From Polyangium sp. 15x6 (GTDB lineage: Bacteria > Myxococcota_A > Polyangia > Polyangiales > Polyangiaceae), in the NCBI RefSeq assembly GCF_029960785.1, contig NZ_JASBQE010000005.1, positions 1 to 64,000 of the forward strand: a stretch of 64,000 bases of DNA. Reading direction: 5' to 3'. How positions within the stretch are numbered: the first letter of the stretch is position 1; every line of letters starts with the position of its first letter. Both the position numbers and the translations under genes were made by a program. The notes beneath the pieces are model-generated. The model made no database searches. It worked only from the letters and a program-made list of their open reading frames with translations, and was not told the origin of the DNA. This document shows positions 42,693 through 53,076 of this stretch, one piece after another.

Positions 42693-44078
42693 TCAGCCCG
42701 CGGCGCCTGCTTCGGGCTCGGGCGGCGTCGCCTTCACGTCCGGACGCACCTTCGCGGCGGGGGGGTGCGTCGACATGGGATCGGGGAGGCCCATCGTGGA
42801 CTCGCGGAAGTGCAGGAAGATGGTCTGGGCGATGGACATGCACGGCACCGCGAAGAGCGCGCCCGTGATCTGGAAGAAGTGCTCGCCCACGAGCAGCGAG
42901 AAGACGACGAGGACGGGGTGGATCTTCGCCGCGTCGCCGATGATCTTCGGGTTCAGGAAGTTCGCCTCGAGCTGGTGGATGCCGACGATCCACGCGAGCA
43001 CGCCGACCGCCGTCATGGGCGACTGCGTCAGGCCGATGAGCACGGCCGGCACCGAGCTCAGGATCGAGCCGAAGATCGGGATGAGCGACATCACGGCCGC
43101 GAGGATCGAGAGGATCGGCCAGTACTTCAGGTGGAAGAGCCAGAAGCCGATCGCCGAGAGCACGCCGTTCACGAGGCAGATGAGGAGCTGCCCGCGCACG
43201 ACGCCGGACAGGCCTCGATCGAGCCTTCGCATGAAGCGCTCGAACGCGTGGTGCGAGGTCGGGTCCCAGAGATCGCGGAAGAAGGCGAGGATCTTCTCGT
43301 GGGTCAGGATGATGTAACCCGCGAGCATCAACGTCATGAAGAGGTTGAAGATCCCGCGCGAGATCGCGCCCGCGATCCGCTGGCCGATCTGCAGCACGAC
43401 GGTCGCGTTCTGCCGCAGGTAGAGCAGCCCCTTGTCGAACCCTTCACGCAAGAGGCCCGCGCTCGACAGCCGCTTCGGCTCCTGGTTCACGACCTCCCAC
43501 GTGCCGTGCTGCACCTCGTGCAGGCGCAGATCCTCGCTCACGAAGACGTCGTACGAGCCGTCGTCGCGCTTCACGATCCGCAGCGGCGGCCGCTCGTCTG
43601 CCCGCGCGTCGGCCTTGCTCGGCTCGCCCGCGCCGATCTCCGAGCTCGGGTTCGGCGTGGGAGCCGGCGTGGCCTCCTCCGCGGGGCGTTGCCCCGACCA
43701 GCGTACGAGCCGCGAGTCGATCGCAGGCAACCACTCGTTCCGCACCTTGCGCGTGAGGTTCGGCCACTCGCTCGCGAGCGCCTGCCCCTCGGTGACGAGG
43801 CGCGGGACGATCATCCCGATGAACCCGCCGATCGCTCCGAGCGTCATCGCATAGACGAGCAGGATCGCGGCCCAACGCGGCACGCGCATGCGCTCGACGC
43901 GCAGCACCGCGGGCGTGAGCACGTACGCGACGACGAGCGCCAGCACGAACGGCAGCATCACCTCGTGCGCGACGATGCAGAGTGAGACGACGAGCACCGC
44001 GCTCGTCGCGAGGAAGATGCGGCGCGCGGTCTTGCGCTCCGGGGGCAGGGGGGTGACGGGCGGCGACGCTTCGCTCAC
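42693..44078 (-). CDS. AI-2E/PerM-family membrane transporter
   Basis: The 461-residue protein has eight or more membrane segments of the AI-2E transporter family (formerly PerM/UPF0118), with a family-typical pattern: helices at about 20-80, a soluble middle insertion (about 110-215, Pro/Asp/Glu-rich, larger than usual) and a C-terminal group including VVRGQLLICLVNGVLSAIGF and PNPKIIGDAAKIHPVLVV. Family members export autoinducer-2 or act as Na+/H+ antiporters; the substrate here is unknown. The start codon overlaps the stop of the HIT gene (ATGA, 44075-44078), so the two are coupled. Confidence 0.87.
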   Translation of the reverse strand: MSEASPPVTPLPPERKTARRIFLATSAVLVVSLCIVAHEVMLPFVLALVVAYVLTPAVLRVERMRVPRWAAILLVYAMTLGAIGGFIGMIVPRLVTEGQALASEWPNLTRKVRNEWLPAIDSRLVRWSGQRPAEEATPAPTPNPSSEIGAGEPSKADARADERPPLRIVKRDDGSYDVFVSEDLRLHEVQHGTWEVVNQEPKRLSSAGLLREGFDKGLLYLRQNATVVLQIGQRIAGAISRGIFNLFMTLMLAGYIILTHEKILAFFRDLWDPTSHHAFERFMRRLDRGLSGVVRGQLLICLVNGVLSAIGFWLFHLKYWPILSILAAVMSLIPIFGSILSSVPAVLIGLTQSPMTAVGVLAWIVGIHQLEANFLNPKIIGDAAKIHPVLVVFSLLVGEHFFQITGALFAVPCMSIAQTIFLHFRESTMGLPDPMSTHPPAAKVRPDVKATPPEPEAGAAG

Positions 44079-44611
44079 GGGTTTCCGGCTCCCTCGCTCG
44101 CCGCGGGCAAACGCACGCCCGGCAGATCCGCGAAGAAGGGCACGAGGTAGTCGCGCGTCTTTTCGAGGGCCTGGGGCACGACGCGTACGTCGGCGAGCAC
44201 CGGCATGAAGTTCGTGTCTCCGCTCCAGCGCGGGACGATGTGCGCGTGCAGGTGCTCGGCGATGCCAGCGCCCGCAGCCGCGCCGAGGTTCAATCCGACG
44301 TTGAGCCCCTCGGGCTTCACCGCCGCGCGCAGCCGCACCGTCGCCTCGCGCACGAGATCGAAGAGCGCGTGATGATCCTCGTGCGACAGCTTCTCGAGCG
44401 CGTCGACGTGCGCGTGCGGCACGATCAAGAGGTGCGCCGCGGCGAACGGATAGCGGTTGAGCACGACAAACGCGCGCGGCGTGTCACACACCACGAGCCG
44501 CGCGCGGAGCTCCTCCGGCGGAGCAGCCTCAATGCCGCAAAACACGCAGGAACCACCCTTTTTCGAAAGGATGTACTCCATGCGCCACGGCGCCCAGAGC
44601 GGATTGCCCAT
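44075..44611 (-). CDS. HIT-family hydrolase (AP4A-phosphorylase-like subgroup)
   Basis: The protein is 178 residues from the ATG giving MGNPLWAPWRMEYI, the start typical of this HIT subgroup. It has a CVFC zinc pair (C22, C25), the HIT triad HLHAHIVPR (H120, H122, H124) and NRYPFAAAHLLIVP. It may split dinucleoside polyphosphates. An upstream in-frame GTG (44623) is not used because it falls in the extended -10 TGC-TAGCGT (44622-44630 on the plus strand). It is coupled to the AI-2E gene. Confidence 0.9.
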   Translation of the reverse strand: MGNPLWAPWRMEYILSKKGGSCVFCGIEAAPPEELRARLVVCDTPRAFVVLNRYPFAAAHLLIVPHAHVDALEKLSHEDHHALFDLVREATVRLRAAVKPEGLNVGLNLGAAAGAGIAEHLHAHIVPRWSGDTNFMPVLADVRVVPQALEKTRDYLVPFFADLPGVRLPAASEGAGNP

Positions 44612-44650
44612 CGATCGCGGCACGCTAGCACCGGCACCGGCTGGTGGCGA

Positions 44651-45049
44651 TCAACGCGCGGGCGCCGGCCTACCGGATTTCTCGGTCGGGGAAGGCGAAA
44701 GGGCGTAATCGATGGCGACCGAGACGCCGAGCCCCACCGCGGTCCCCAGGAGATCCCAGGCGAAGTCCTTCCACGACGGCGTGCCGAACCCCGCGGCGTC
44801 GAGGATTTCCTTGGTGTACCCAGCACCGAGCGCGACGGCCATGCCGACGGCGACACGGTTCGCTCGCCCGTCGAGTCCATACAGGGCAGAGGCGCCGTAC
44901 GCGCCGCCCGCGAGCGCGGCCGAGAAGCCGAAGTGCAGCGCCTTGTCGCGGCCGAAAAAAGGATCGGGGTCGCTCGGCGGATCCGCGCGCGCCGGGAGCG
45001 CGGTGACGAGTGCGGCGAGGACGATGGGCGCGACGAGGCGTCGAGACAT
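44651..45049 (-). CDS. YfiM-like (DUF2279) small envelope protein
   Basis: The 132-residue protein has a signal peptide (about 1-22, LVAPIVLAALVTALPARA) and the conserved DUF2279 pattern: GRDKALHFGFSAALAGGAY, GAGYTKEILDAAG and SWKDFAWDLLGTAVG. It has two to three hydrophobic helices. Function unknown. A TACGAT hexamer (45056-45061, minus strand) lies 6 nt before the ATG, with no SD, indicating a leaderless start. It stands alone between the HIT gene and rpsA on the same strand. Confidence 0.82.
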   Translation of the reverse strand: MSRRLVAPIVLAALVTALPARADPPSDPDPFFGRDKALHFGFSAALAGGAYGASALYGLDGRANRVAVGMAVALGAGYTKEILDAAGFGTPSWKDFAWDLLGTAVGLGVSVAIDYALSPSPTEKSGRPAPAR

Positions 45050-45055
45050 GCGCCG

Positions 45056-45061
45056 ATCGTA
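45056..45061 (-). promoter_or_regulatory. -10 element TACGAT of the YfiM-like gene
   Basis: TACGAT matches TATAAT at four positions and is followed by six bases and the ATG at 45049. No SD is present, so the start of transcription probably coincides with the ATG. Confidence 0.5.
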
Positions 45062-45138
45062 GGGACAAAACGCCCGCGGCGCCTCTCCCTCTCGCGAGGG
45101 GGAAGGCGCCGCGTACGGTCACCGGAGAAGGGGCAGGA

Positions 45139-46920
<1,782 letters not shown>

Positions 46921-46989
46921 CTGGTCTTTTGAAACCGTCCTTCCCTAGGATTTCCCGGAGCATCGGAGGCGATGCACCGCGCGAGCGTG

Positions 46990-47081
46990 CGGCTCGAATT
47001 GAGCCGGCCTCGGGCACACGTCGGGCGTCGAGCCGGATCCGGGAGAGCGGTCCCTCTAGTCCGAGGCCAGCGCCTTGTCAA
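46990..47081 (-). promoter_or_regulatory. rpsA promoter (TTGACA-N17-TAGAGG) and leader hairpin
   Basis: On the minus strand TTGACA (47076-47081) and TAGAGG (47053-47058) are exactly 17 bp apart, the best -35/-10 pair in the window. Transcription would start near 47046, leaving about 125 nt of leader. The leader contains a 6-bp stem CGGCTC-N5-GAGCCG (46990-47006), a plausible site for S1 feedback control. The whole 46921-47153 interval carries no gene. Confidence 0.72.
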
Positions 47082-47153
47082 TGCAGTGCCCCGCGCACGT
47101 CCGTTTTGTCCGACCGGACCCGGGAGCACGACGTTCGCCCGGAGCGACCGAAA

Positions 47154-48314
47154 TCAAGGCTTTTTGTCGGGGATTTCCGCCCCTCGGAGCTTGCCCGCGA
47201 GCTTCTCCGCCGCCCGATCCAGTCCGTCGTACGGCCAGGCCGCGCGGAGCACGACGACATCTCCCTCGCGCTTCACGGTGGTCGCGCGGAGCGCCTCCTT
47301 CTCTCCCGCGACGTCCGGCACGAGCAAGAGCGCGAGTCCGAGATCGGAGAGCAGCGCGCGCGTGCCTTCTTCGAGCTTCGGCGCGTCCGCGGCCTTCGTC
47401 GGTTCGAGACGAACGACGAGCTCCGGCGAACCACCGAGCGCCAGCGTGCCCGTGGCCCGCTCGACCGTGCCGAGAACGGACGCGCGCGGCGTGATCGCGC
47501 CCGCCCCGGAGATCGCCTCGAACGCCTGCCGCGCGATCGCGAACGTGACCGCGCCCTTCTCGGGCAAACCGAGCTTCTGCCCTTCCTCCGTCGCGGGGAG
47601 CGCGGCCTCCACGATCGATCGATCCGTGCCGACGAGGATCGTCCCGTCGTCCGCCTGTCCGATCACGATCGAAGGTCCCACGAAGAGCTCGCCTTCACGC
47701 CGGAACCCGGCCCAGCCCTCCTCGCGCGCGACCTCCGCGAGTCCTTTGACGAACCTCCCGCGCTCGATGCGACCGCCGAGCAGCGCGACCCAGCTCTTGC
47801 CGTCCATCGACGCGACGACGACCTCGCGCAGGTCCGCGGGCAAACGCACGCCCGTGTGATCGTGGATGCGCGCGGCGCGCGAGGGGCGCGACGGCGCCGA
47901 GGCCTCGGGCGCGCTGCCTTCATCGAGCGCGAGCTTCACGAGGTGCTCGCGCACGGGGCCGAAGAGCACGAGGTCCGCCGCTTCGATCCGGATCGCGACG
48001 TTCGTCCCCGCAGGCACGTGCTCGCGCGCCGTGGGGCGATACCGCAGGACGAAGTTCCAGAACGCGAGCGCCGCGATCGCCGCGACCACGAAGACCGCGG
48101 CCACGGCCACGAGCACGATGCGCGACGGGCGCGGCTTCGGGCGCGGCGCTTCGACGCGAGGCTCGGGCGGCGCTTCGGGCGGCGCTTCGGGCGGCGGTTC
48201 GGGTGGAGCGACCGCGGGCGCTTCCGGCGCAGGTGCGGGCGCCGCTCCGAGCGCGTCGGGATCGCGCTGCGTGGGCGGGACGGGCTCGATCGGATCCACG
48301 AGCGTGTCGGCCAT
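47154..48314 (-). CDS. Hypothetical membrane-anchored protein in the aroA-rpsA cluster
   Basis: The 386-residue protein has a Pro/Ala/Glu-rich N-terminus (about 1-60), one transmembrane helix at about 65-90 (IVLVAVAAVFVVAAIAALAF) and an extracytoplasmic alpha/beta domain with repeated motifs (VPAGTNVAIRIEAADLVLF, GKSWVALLGGRIERGRFVKGL). I recognise the general style of myxobacterial DUF3352-like envelope proteins but no clear family. The ATG giving MADTLVDPIEP is chosen; the frame further upstream shadows the lipoprotein gene. It is 19 nt after that lipoprotein gene and on the same strand. Function unknown. Confidence 0.7.
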   Translation of the reverse strand: MADTLVDPIEPVPPTQRDPDALGAAPAPAPEAPAVAPPEPPPEAPPEAPPEPRVEAPRPKPRPSRIVLVAVAAVFVVAAIAALAFWNFVLRYRPTAREHVPAGTNVAIRIEAADLVLFGPVREHLVKLALDEGSAPEASAPSRPSRAARIHDHTGVRLPADLREVVVASMDGKSWVALLGGRIERGRFVKGLAEVAREEGWAGFRREGELFVGPSIVIGQADDGTILVGTDRSIVEAALPATEEGQKLGLPEKGAVTFAIARQAFEAISGAGAITPRASVLGTVERATGTLALGGSPELVVRLEPTKAADAPKLEEGTRALLSDLGLALLLVPDVAGEKEALRATTVKREGDVVVLRAAWPYDGLDRAAEKLAGKLRGAEIPDKKP

Positions 48315-48333
48315 CGCCCCCGAGCGTAAGCGT

Positions 48334-49275
48334 TCAGCGCTCGCCTTGCATCCTCTCCGGCGCCGCGAGCTTGCCTTCGAGCAGCGCGCGCAGGACCTCC
48401 GAGGAGAGATCCCAGCGCACACGCACGGCGCGATCGACACGCTCGATCCGGATGTCCTCGAAGAGCACCGCGTACCGGCTGCCCTGTCCACCCTCGCGCA
48501 GCGCGCGGAGCAAGTTCTCGGCTTTGCCCGCAGCTTGCCCCGTGCCGGCCGTGATCTCCGCGTCGACGCGGAGCGCGTCGCCGACCATGACCGCGCTCGC
48601 GCGCGCTCTCTCGAGGCCGCCGATGATCGACGCGATCGAGGGGAAGCGCCGCTCGAGCGAGGGCGGCAAGCGCCGCGCGCGGAGATCCGCGCTGACGAGG
48701 CCCTCGGCGGCGGGATCACGCCGGCGGTTGTCCGGGCCCTTGAGGAGCACACGCTCGACGCTGTCCACCTCGATCGGCGTGACGAACACGATCATGCGGT
48801 CGGCGAAGGCGTGGATGCGCGCGGTCGTGGCGCGGCCGAGGGGCCCGTTTCGCTCCCAGGTCCGGACATCGTCCGCGATCGGTGGATCGACGAGACGGAA
48901 CAGCCTGGGATCGGGGCGCACGTCCTCCACGTCGCCCTCGACCACGAGCACGCGATCGCCGACCTCGGCGTCCGCGGCGCGAAGGCCGATCCACACGACC
49001 TTGGCGCGCGTGATCGCCTGCGAGACGAGCGCCTCCTCGCCGCCGCTCTCCTCCTCGACGCGCGCGGAGAGCGCGTCCGCCAGGGGGCCGAGCTGCGCGC
49101 GCATGCGGCCGAGATCGACGCGCAGCACGAGATCGAGATCGTCCGGGAAGAGCTCGGCAGGATCGAGGATGTCGCGTTTGCCCCGGGACGGGGTCTTCGG
49201 GGCCGGCACCTCGCCGCCGCACGCCGCGGCGAACACGAGCGCGCCGAGGCCGAGCACGAACGCGCGGCGGAACAC
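48334..49275 (-). CDS. Hypothetical lipoprotein between cmk and rpsA
   Basis: The protein is 313 residues from a GTG (49275) that lies one base after the cmk stop; this gives a short lipoprotein signal (MFRRAFVLGLGALVFAAAC). A TTG at 49308 would add eleven residues and overlap cmk. The mature part is mixed alpha/beta (ELFPDDLDLVLRVDLGRM; GDRVLVVEGDVEDV), with features in common with its downstream neighbour: an N-terminal anchor and an inhibitor-like or receptor-like domain. No recognised family. Both probably ride in the aroA-cmk-rpsA transcript. Confidence 0.7.
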   Translation of the reverse strand: MFRRAFVLGLGALVFAAACGGEVPAPKTPSRGKRDILDPAELFPDDLDLVLRVDLGRMRAQLGPLADALSARVEEESGGEEALVSQAITRAKVVWIGLRAADAEVGDRVLVVEGDVEDVRPDPRLFRLVDPPIADDVRTWERNGPLGRATTARIHAFADRMIVFVTPIEVDSVERVLLKGPDNRRRDPAAEGLVSADLRARRLPPSLERRFPSIASIIGGLERARASAVMVGDALRVDAEITAGTGQAAGKAENLLRALREGGQGSRYAVLFEDIRIERVDRAVRVRWDLSSEVLRALLEGKLAAPERMQGER

Positions 49276-49276
49276 C

Positions 49277-49999
49277 TCAGCCGGCGCGCTCGCGCTGTTC
49301 GACGACAAGCGCCATCTCCTCGACGAGCTCGGCGACGTCCCGGTGGCTCGAGTCGACGACGATCGCGTCGTCGGCCTGCCGGAGCGGCGCCACGGGTCGC
49401 TCCGTGTCGGCCTTGTCGCGGCGCTCGACGTCCGCGAACGTCGTCTCGTAGGTCGCTTCCTTGCCCTGCGCGACGAGCTCCTCGTAGCGCCTGCGCGCGC
49501 GGACCTCGGGCGATGCGGTCAGGAAAAACTTCACCTCGGCGTCCGGGAAGACGACCGTGCCGATGTCGCGACCTTCGAGCACCACGCCGCCCTCGGCGCC
49601 TTGTCCGCGCTGCATGTCGAGCAACGCGGCGCGCACCGCGGGCACGGCCGATACGCGGCTCGCGCCGAGGCTCACGTCCGGCGAGCGGATCGCGGTCGAG
49701 ACGTCCTCGCCGTCGAGCAGGACACGCATCCCGCTGCCGCCGCCCGTCGCGCCCTCGGCGCGCTCGATGACCATGCGCTTGCGGGCCACGAGATCCGCGG
49801 CGAGCGCGCCGAGCGCCTCGGGATCGTCCCAGCGGATGGGGGCGCGCACGGCCGCGAGCGCGACCGTGCGGTAGAGCGCGCCCGTGTCGAGGAGCAGGTA
49901 GCCGAGCCGCTCCGCGAGCCTGCGCGCGACCGTGCTCTTGCCCGCGCCCGCCGGCCCGTCGATCGCGACCCGTACTGCCCTCCGCCGTCCGCTGCTCAT
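49277..49999 (-). CDS. cmk: Cytidylate kinase
   Basis: The 240-residue P-loop kinase phosphorylates CMP and dCMP. It shows DGPAGAGKSTVARRLAERLG, DTGALYRTVAL, LEGRDIGTVVFPDAEVKFFL and the LID region RRRYEEL. It is slightly longer than E. coli Cmk (227). The ATG overlaps the aroA stop (ATGA, 49996-49999), so the genes are coupled, the usual neighbour pair in Proteobacteria. The longer open frame runs into aroA and is a shadow. Confidence 0.95.
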   Translation of the reverse strand: MSSGRRRAVRVAIDGPAGAGKSTVARRLAERLGYLLLDTGALYRTVALAAVRAPIRWDDPEALGALAADLVARKRMVIERAEGATGGGSGMRVLLDGEDVSTAIRSPDVSLGASRVSAVPAVRAALLDMQRGQGAEGGVVLEGRDIGTVVFPDAEVKFFLTASPEVRARRRYEELVAQGKEATYETTFADVERRDKADTERPVAPLRQADDAIVVDSSHRDVAELVEEMALVVEQRERAG

Positions 50000-51360
50000 G
50001 GAGTTCCTCCGCCCGACTCCACCTCGATCCGTGCCCCGAGCGCGCGCATCGTGCCGACGAACCGCGGGAAGCTCGTCGCGATGTTGTCGGCGTCGCGCAC
50101 GCGCGTGGGCCCGTCCGCGAGGAGCCCGAGCACGCACGATGCCATGGCGATGCGGTGATCGCCGCCGCTCTCGATGTCGGCCGCCTTGAGCTTGCCTTCC
50201 GGCTGCCCCTCGATGGCGAGCCCGTCCGGCCGCTCCTCGCACGTCACGCCGAACGCCCGCAGCACGCGCGCCATCATGGCGATGCGATCGCTCTCCTTCA
50301 CGCGGAGCTCGGCCGCGTCCTCGATGAGCGTCGTGCCGCTCGCGCGCGCCGCGAGCGCGCAAAGGATCGGCACCTCGTCGATCGTGCGCGCCACGAGCTC
50401 GCCGCCGAGCCGACCCTTATGCAGATCCGCCGCGCTGGCGTGCAGGTCGCCGATCGGCTCGCCCATCTCCTCGCCCTTCGGCTCGAGCACGAGCGAACCG
50501 CCCATGTCGCGTAGCACCTCGAAGAGCCCGGTGCGCGTCGGGTTCAGGCCCACGCGACGCACGGTCACGCGGCTGCCCGGGACGAGCTGCGCGGCCGTGA
50601 CGAGGAACGACGCGGACGAAGGATCCCCCGGCACCGTGATCGAGAACGCCGGGAGCTTGCCCGAGAACGCGGGGCCGTCGAGCTCGATGATCGCGCCGAC
50701 CGTGCGCAGCGGCACGCCGAGCGCGAGCAAGAGCCGCTCGGTGTGATCGCGCGACACGAGCGGCTCGCGCACGTACGTCGATCCGTCGGCGTAGAGGCCC
50801 GAGAGCAGGATCGCGCTCTTCACCTGCGCGCTCGCGACGGGCATCTCGTACTCGAGGGGCCCGAGCACATTGGGCTCGGGCAGCGGACCGATGTGGAGCG
50901 GCGCCGTGATCTCTCCGACGCGCTTCGGATCGAGCTTGCCCTCGATGCGTCCGCCGCGCAGGCGCAGCGGCCTCGCGATGCGCTCCATCGGCCGGCGCGA
51001 GAGCGACTCGTCGCCGATGAGCACGGTGGCGAAGCGCTGCGCGACGAGCACGCCGGAGAGCAGGCGCATCGTCGTGCCCGAGTTGCCGCAGTCGATGGGC
51101 TCGCTCGGCGCGCGCAGGCCGTAGAGGCCCTTGCCGCCGACGAGCAGCGTCTCGTTCTGCTCCTCGGTGGTGATGCCCATCGCGCGGAGCGCGCCGAGCG
51201 TGGACATGTTGTCTGCGCCGAGCGCGCCACCTTCGATGCGGCTCTGTCCTTCGGCGAGACCGGCCAGGAGGATGGCCCGGTGGGCGATGCTCTTGTCGCC
51301 GGGGACCGGGACGCTGCCCGTCAGAGGGCGTTCGGATGGAAAGACGACGAGGTCGGTCAC
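49996..51360 (-). CDS. aroA: 3-phosphoshikimate 1-carboxyvinyltransferase (EPSP synthase)
   Basis: The 454-residue shikimate-pathway enzyme condenses shikimate-3-phosphate and PEP. Landmarks are PGDKSIAHRAILLAGLA (K23), NSGTTMRLLSG (G95, the glyphosate-site glycine), SAQVKSAILLSGLYADG, DEVPILCALAA (catalytic Asp) and KESDRIAMMARVLRAFG. The glycine and NSGTT form argue for a glyphosate-sensitive type, by family knowledge. The GTG at 51358-51360 lies six bases after an extended -10 (TGC-TAGAGC), with no SD, so the mRNA is probably leaderless. It heads the aroA-cmk-rpsA cluster. Confidence 0.96.
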   Translation of the reverse strand: MTDLVVFPSERPLTGSVPVPGDKSIAHRAILLAGLAEGQSRIEGGALGADNMSTLGALRAMGITTEEQNETLLVGGKGLYGLRAPSEPIDCGNSGTTMRLLSGVLVAQRFATVLIGDESLSRRPMERIARPLRLRGGRIEGKLDPKRVGEITAPLHIGPLPEPNVLGPLEYEMPVASAQVKSAILLSGLYADGSTYVREPLVSRDHTERLLLALGVPLRTVGAIIELDGPAFSGKLPAFSITVPGDPSSASFLVTAAQLVPGSRVTVRRVGLNPTRTGLFEVLRDMGGSLVLEPKGEEMGEPIGDLHASAADLHKGRLGGELVARTIDEVPILCALAARASGTTLIEDAAELRVKESDRIAMMARVLRAFGVTCEERPDGLAIEGQPEGKLKAADIESGGDHRIAMASCVLGLLADGPTRVRDADNIATSFPRFVGTMRALGARIEVESGGGTP

Positions 51361-51657
51361 GGGCAGGCTCTAGCAGAAGCCGAGGGCCGAGGGGATGGCT
51401 GTCGCGCGGGGCAGGTGGGACGCATGCGAGCCGCCTCCGGGGCGGCTGCCCGGGGCGACCCGGTCCGTGCGCGGCAGGGCAGGGGAGCGGGGCGCCCCGT
51501 CCGGGGCGTCATTTCATTATTAGCTGATGACAAACCATTGACGGTTCGTCCCCATTTTACGGGTTCCAGCCGGAACGGCGCGGCTCGCGGAAGCGTCGAG
51601 ATCGCCCGCCTTCGATTGTGTTTCCGCCCTCGCGCGCTATCGTGAAACACGGGGATC
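51361..51657. promoter_or_regulatory. Divergent intergenic region of aroA and a kinase gene
   Basis: This 297-nt region contains the aroA extended -10 (TGC-TAGAGC; 51367-51375, minus strand), a TATCGT hexamer (51638-51643) 14 nt before the kinase ATG at 51658, and a stem CGCCCCG-TC-CGGGGCG (51493-51508) next to an AT-rich patch (51511-51530) that is unusual for this GC-rich window. I see no gene or operator with confidence. Confidence 0.4.
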
Positions 51658-53076
51658 ATGGGGGGTATGAAGAGCGCGGAATATGCGATCGACGTCGACG
51701 TCGATCTCGGCGAGGCCTCGCTGCCGCGCCAGGGCGACGTGGTCGCGGGGAAATATCGGGTCCTGCGGGCCCTCGGCGCCGGGGGGATGGGGGTCGTGGT
51801 CGAGGCGGAGCACACGAGCCTCCGGCAGCGCGTCGCGCTCAAGTTCCTGCATCCCAAGGTGGCGGCGAGCGACGTCTCCGTGACGCGGCTGCTCCGCGAG
51901 GCGCGAGCCGCGAGCGCGATCAAGAGCGAACACGTGGCGCGCGTGCTCGACATGGGCACGCTGCCCTGGGGCTCGCCGTTCGTCGTGATGGAATATCTCA
52001 CCGGAATCGACCTCCGGGGCATGCTCGGGCGCCGCGGCCCGCTGCCCGTGGAGGACGCGGTCGATTACATCCTCCAGGCCTGCGAGGCGCTCGCCGAGGC
52101 GCATTCCCTGGGCATCGTCCATCGCGACATCAAGCCCTCGAACCTTTTTCTCACGAGCCGCGCCGACGGCTCGCCGCTCATCAAGGTTCTCGATTTCGGC
52201 ATCGCCAAGGTCCTGCGCCCGAGCGGCGCCACGCAGGCCGAGGACGTCGTCACGCTCACGGGCAATGGGCTCGTGGTGGGGTCGCCGCGGTACACGTCGC
52301 CCGAGCGGCTGCGGGATCCGACGCACGTCGATCCACGCACCGACATCTGGTCCCTCGGCATCGTTTTGCACGAGCTTTTGACGGGCCAGAGCCCCTTCGA
52401 GGCGAAGACCATTTCGTCGCTTTACTTCCGCATCGCCGCGGACCCGCCCGCGCGGGTGCGGGATGTGCGTCCGGACGTACCCGAGGGGCTCGAGAATGCG
52501 ATCCTCCAGTGCCTGCAAAAAGATCCGAGCAAGCGCACGCCCGACGTGGCCGAGCTCGCGGCGTCGCTCCGGCCCTTCGCGCCCGAGCGCAGCGAGACCA
52601 GCGTGCGACGGGCGATCCGCGTGCTCGGCATAACGCCGGAAAAATTGTCCACGTATGCAGGATGGACCGGGAGCCGCGAGGCCGACGGCCCGCGCGGCTC
52701 GCTCTCGACGGCCCTCTTGCCCGCAGCGCTGCGGCGCTCGGCGCGCATCCGCGCCGGGCTCGGCCTGCTCGGCGTGACGCTGCTCGTGGTGGGGGCGCTC
52801 GTCGTATCGAGCGGAGATGCGCCCGAGGAAATCGCGCCCGCGCCGGGACAGGCCCACGGGGCCCCCGAGCGGCGAAACGAGCCCTCGGTCGAGGTCGCGC
52901 CGGCCGATCGGAGCGCCCCGACCGCCGAGGGCCCCGACGAGCCCGCGGCCCCCGCGTCGAGCTCGGCGGCCAAGGAGCAAAAGGGTGGCACGACTTCGCC
53001 TTATCGAACCTCTGGGGCCCCCGCGGGGCGCCGCAAAGGAGGGAGCTTCCTTGATCCGCTGGGCAGCCGCAAATAG
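51658..53076 (+). CDS. Membrane Ser/Thr protein kinase
   Basis: The 472-residue Hanks-type kinase has a catalytic domain at about 30-300: LGAGGMGVV, K62, HRDIKPSN (155-162), DFG (179-181), SPE (in TSPERLRD). One transmembrane helix lies at about 365-385 (GLGLLGVTLLVVGALVV) after a basic juxtamembrane stretch, and the periplasmic tail is Pro/Ala/Ser-rich, with no PEGA domain. Either ATG (51658 or 51667) could start it. The next two genes overlap it or each other, so a sensor-kinase operon with exported TPR and DUF1566 proteins is likely. Confidence 0.9.
   Translation: MGGMKSAEYAIDVDVDLGEASLPRQGDVVAGKYRVLRALGAGGMGVVVEAEHTSLRQRVALKFLHPKVAASDVSVTRLLREARAASAIKSEHVARVLDMGTLPWGSPFVVMEYLTGIDLRGMLGRRGPLPVEDAVDYILQACEALAEAHSLGIVHRDIKPSNLFLTSRADGSPLIKVLDFGIAKVLRPSGATQAEDVVTLTGNGLVVGSPRYTSPERLRDPTHVDPRTDIWSLGIVLHELLTGQSPFEAKTISSLYFRIAADPPARVRDVRPDVPEGLENAILQCLQKDPSKRTPDVAELAASLRPFAPERSETSVRRAIRVLGITPEKLSTYAGWTGSREADGPRGSLSTALLPAALRRSARIRAGLGLLGVTLLVVGALVVSSGDAPEEIAPAPGQAHGAPERRNEPSVEVAPADRSAPTAEGPDEPAAPASSSAAKEQKGGTTSPYRTSGAPAGRRKGGSFLDPLGSRK

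Noticed and set aside
48334-49308. Longer TTG start for the lipoprotein between cmk and rpsA
   Set aside because: It would overlap cmk by 32 nt and add eleven residues that weaken the signal peptide; the GTG one base after the cmk stop fits better.
51538-51543. TTGACG as a -35 in the aroA-kinase intergenic region
   Set aside because: No -10 lies 15-19 bp downstream; the only AT-rich hexamer, TTTTAC, is 11 bp away.
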